Part shown: positions 62,222 to 64,000 of the stretch, one piece after another
Numbering within the stretch: position 1 is the first letter of the stretch
Layout: each line of letters starts with the position of its first letter
Assembly (NCBI GenBank): GCA_945952045.1
Contig: CAMFHE010000004.1
Location: 1-64,000, forward strand
Length of the DNA stretch: 64,000 nt
Origin: an uncultured Rhizobium sp.
Lineage (GTDB): Bacteria > Pseudomonadota > Alphaproteobacteria > Rhizobiales > Rhizobiaceae
Reading direction: 5' to 3'
Program-made: the position numbers and the translations under genes
The notes under the pieces: generated by a model
Databases searched by the model: none
Seen by the model: the letters and a program-made list of their open reading frames with translations, nothing else
What the model was told of the DNA's origin: nothing

Positions 62222-62566
62222 ATGAGACAGAATTGGGCGATTGCGGCCCTGGCCGGCGCTGCGATCCTGGCGTCCGGCTGCACCCGCACCAGCTATTACG
62301 TGCCGCCGCATGGTTTCATCGATGCGGAATCGGCGCAGTGCCGGGGCATGTCGAGCAAGCAGAACTACGATGCCTGCATTATCGCCGGCCGCACCGGCAT
62401 GTCCTATCCAGACGTGCGCCGGCAGTTGCGCGGCCCCGAGGTCGCGCCGCCGCTGGAGCCGCAATATCCCGAAGGCTTCGAGCCGAGCGACGAGGAAGAC
62501 CTGCCGACGCTCGAGCCCGGCCACCGCCAGCCCCACAAGCCGCGCACACCGCCAAAGACGATCTGA
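62222..62566 (+). CDS. Small proline-rich lipoprotein
   Basis: This 114-aa protein has a signal peptide with lipobox LASGC (C20) and a mature part with two cysteines (near 41 and 52). A C-terminal Pro/Glu-rich tail (PPLEPQYPEGFEP) follows. The start after GGAGACGAG is chosen; the upstream reading is not coding-like. It should be anchored to the outer or inner membrane. No named family is recognised. Confidence 0.75.
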   Translation: MRQNWAIAALAGAAILASGCTRTSYYVPPHGFIDAESAQCRGMSSKQNYDACIIAGRTGMSYPDVRRQLRGPEVAPPLEPQYPEGFEPSDEEDLPTLEPGHRQPHKPRTPPKTI

Positions 62567-62585
62567 ACGACCGGAAAACGAAAAC

Positions 62586-62610
62586 GCCCTCCCTTCCACG
62601 AAGAGAGGGC
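62586..62610 (-). terminator. Weak hairpin terminator
   Basis: GCCCTC and GAGGGC form a six-bp stem with a loop of about 13 nt. In the minus-strand sense it is followed by GTTTTCGTTTTC. It lies 20 nt after the gldA stop, in converging orientation with the lipoprotein gene. Confidence 0.45.
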
Positions 62611-62629
62611 ATTGTCTTCGGTCCAACAA

Positions 62630-63736
62630 TCAGCGCTGGCGCGCCAGCAGGTCGGTCGCCAGCGCATCGGCGGTGCGGATGGCGTCGGCGACGATGCGGG
62701 CGGTCAGCGTGCGCGGCACGGAATGGATGACGCTCGCCGGGTTCATCGCGGTTTCGCCGACCCGCAGCAGGTCCGCATTCGAGACATCGCCGAGACCGAG
62801 ATCGGCAAGCCGCACCGGCAGGCCGATATCGGCGCAGAAGCGGATCGCCTCGGCAATCTCCTGCGGGTCGCGGTTTTCCAGAACCAGCAGGCCGATAATG
62901 CCGAAAGCCACCTTTTCGCCGTGGAAGAAGTGGTGCGTCGGCTCCAGAACCGTCAGCGCGTCATGGATGCCATGGGCGGCCGATACGCCGCAATTTTCGA
63001 AACCGAGGCCGGAGAGCAGCGTATTGGCTTCGATGATGTTTTCCACCGCCTCCGTCAGGCAACCGGCCTTGGCCGCCAGATAGGCGGCGCGGCCGTCGCG
63101 CATCAGGGTTTCATGGCAGGCGCGCGCCACCTGCGCGCCGACGATGGTCGGGGCATAGCCGTCGGCGATATAATTGTTCGAGCGGCTCTCGAAATTCGAG
63201 CGCGCCTCGAACCAGGTCGACAGCGCATCGCCCATGCCGGCGGCGAGGAAGCGCACCGGCGCGCGCAGGATGACTTCGGAATCCACCAACACGACATCCG
63301 GGTTGCGATAGCAGCGCTCCACCCGGTCATAGACGCCTTCGGCCGTGTAGATCACGCCGATGGAGCTGGTCGGGCTGTCGGTGGAGGCAATCGTCGGCAC
63401 GGTGATGATGCGCGCGCCGACGTCGCGGGCGGCGATCTTGCCGGTATCCAGCGTCTTGCCGCCGCCGACACCAATGACGACATCGACGCCGCGCCCGAGT
63501 TCGGCGCAGCGCTTCACTTCCGCATCGGTGGATTCACCGCCGAAGACGGTCGAGACGGTCTCGACGCCGGCCTTGAGGAGCGAAGCGCGCAGCGCCTCGC
63601 CATAGGTCTTGTCGACGAAGGCGTCCGACAGCAGCAGCGCCCTCTTTCCAAGGCCTGCCGCATAGGTCCCGAGATCGGCCAGAACTCCCGGTCCCTGCAC
63701 ATAGCGCAACGGGCCGCCATATCCGCGAGTCAGCAT
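62630..63736 (-). CDS. gldA: Glycerol dehydrogenase family protein
   Basis: This 368-aa group III metal-dependent alcohol dehydrogenase has VGGGKTLDTGK and TVPTIASTDSPTS. Metal ligands are as in GldA: D in GMGDALSTW, H in AAHGIHDAL and H in HFFHGEKVAFG. It interconverts glycerol and dihydroxyacetone, or a related vicinal diol. It is 18 nt downstream of the partial SDR gene, so they form an operon. The GldA-like protein at 39817 is a more divergent relative. Confidence 0.88.
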   Translation of the reverse strand: MLTRGYGGPLRYVQGPGVLADLGTYAAGLGKRALLLSDAFVDKTYGEALRASLLKAGVETVSTVFGGESTDAEVKRCAELGRGVDVVIGVGGGKTLDTGKIAARDVGARIITVPTIASTDSPTSSIGVIYTAEGVYDRVERCYRNPDVVLVDSEVILRAPVRFLAAGMGDALSTWFEARSNFESRSNNYIADGYAPTIVGAQVARACHETLMRDGRAAYLAAKAGCLTEAVENIIEANTLLSGLGFENCGVSAAHGIHDALTVLEPTHHFFHGEKVAFGIIGLLVLENRDPQEIAEAIRFCADIGLPVRLADLGLGDVSNADLLRVGETAMNPASVIHSVPRTLTARIVADAIRTADALATDLLARQR

Positions 63737-63754
63737 AATTTATATCCTTTTCGT

Positions 63755-64000
63755 TCAGCGCAGCGTCAGGCCGCCATCGATGGTGATGATTTCGCCGGTG
63801 GTGAAGCTGGCGGCATCGGAGGCGAGGTAGACGGCGGCGCCGACCAGTTCCTCGACGCGGCCGATGCGGTTCTGCACCGCGCCCTTTTCCCAATGGTCGC
63901 GCACCACGTCGGGATGTTCCTTGATGACCTCGTCGGTCAGCTCGGTGCGGATATAGCCCGGCGCAATGGCATTGACGCGGATGTTGTGCTCGGCCCATTC
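63755..64000 (-). CDS. SDR family oxidoreductase, C-terminal part
   Basis: The C-terminal 81 residues are visible. They include VNAIAPGYIRTEL, YLASDAASFTTGE and ITIDGGLTLR, typical of classical SDRs. The start and the active-site tyrosine lie beyond the window. It precedes gldA in the same direction, which suggests a dihydroxyacetone- or polyol-related dehydrogenase pair. Confidence 0.85.
   Translation of the reverse strand, partial: EWAEHNIRVNAIAPGYIRTELTDEVIKEHPDVVRDHWEKGAVQNRIGRVEELVGAAVYLASDAASFTTGEIITIDGGLTLR

Noticed and set aside
62002..62289. 95-aa minus-strand ORF overlapping the start of the AT-rich ORFan
   Set aside because: Not called as a gene because it overlaps the ORFan in another frame and the antisense of the lipoprotein start; kept as a possible displaced N-terminus in the findings.
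1..64000. CRISPR arrays, prophage genes, integrases and insertion sequences
   Set aside because: None seen: no spaced direct-repeat array, no transposase or integrase motif, no phage structural genes.

Overview
The window looks like chromosome of a rhizobial alphaproteobacterium (Rhizobium/Agrobacterium/Sinorhizobium/Shinella type). The coding sequence is GC-rich, and the right third carries a core block known from rhizobia: ppk2, divergent from phoR-pstSCAB-phoU-phoB, then a dmeRF-type metal pair, a MarR gene and polA. Rhizobial intergenic palindromes and a CtrA box support this. Nearest genus is an inference, because no database search was possible.

About 0-43 kb is an accessory catabolic region for polyols, sugars or sugar acids. 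It has at least three transcription blocks. Block A (10861 down to 122, minus strand) encodes an SDR, a MalEFG-type importer with two different ATPases, a small membrane/lipoprotein, a second SDR, and an inserted ABC-2 type ATPase/permease/exported-protein module. It lies beside a LysR gene and runs toward a transhydrogenase gene (pntA start). Block B (28267 down to 14392, minus strand) encodes a KDPG-type aldolase, SDRs, two zinc alcohol dehydrogenases, a glycerol-kinase-like FGGY kinase with an altered substrate pocket, an AroE-like dehydrogenase, an archaeal-type cupin phosphoglucose isomerase and a D-2-hydroxyacid dehydrogenase. It continues with a UlaG-like lactonase fused to a low-molecular-weight phosphatase, a third SDR, a tagatose-3-epimerase-family protein, an RpiR regulator, an IMPase-like phosphatase, and an amidohydrolase translationally coupled to a single-domain NFU protein. 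A HAD phosphatase is divergent from block B. Block C (29231-42642) encodes a GMC oxidoreductase, a GntR regulator, an aldehyde dehydrogenase, a split transketolase, an RbsBAC-type importer, an AroE-like dehydrogenase, a GldA-like dehydrogenase, an SDR and a quinone-oxidoreductase-like protein. Three of its promoter regions carry the same AT-rich palindrome, which probably makes it a single GntR regulon. The substrates of the three blocks cannot be read from sequence. The enzyme set points to oxidation, isomerisation, phosphorylation and aldol or transketolase cleavage of unusual polyols or sugars.

About 43-64 kb is mostly core. It contains tRNA-Thr(CGU), a membrane-anchored hypothetical, ppk2, and the phosphate regulon with Pho boxes. 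A pstS-proximal terminator and a large palindrome lie between pstS and pstC. It continues with an orphan terminator plus CtrA box (candidate sRNA), dmeR-dmeF with a G/C-tract operator, an M20 dipeptidase, a MarR gene, a probable EcpR1-like sRNA next to polA, polA itself, an AT-rich ORFan, a small lipoprotein, gldA and a partial SDR.

No CRISPR array, integrase, transposase or prophage was seen.
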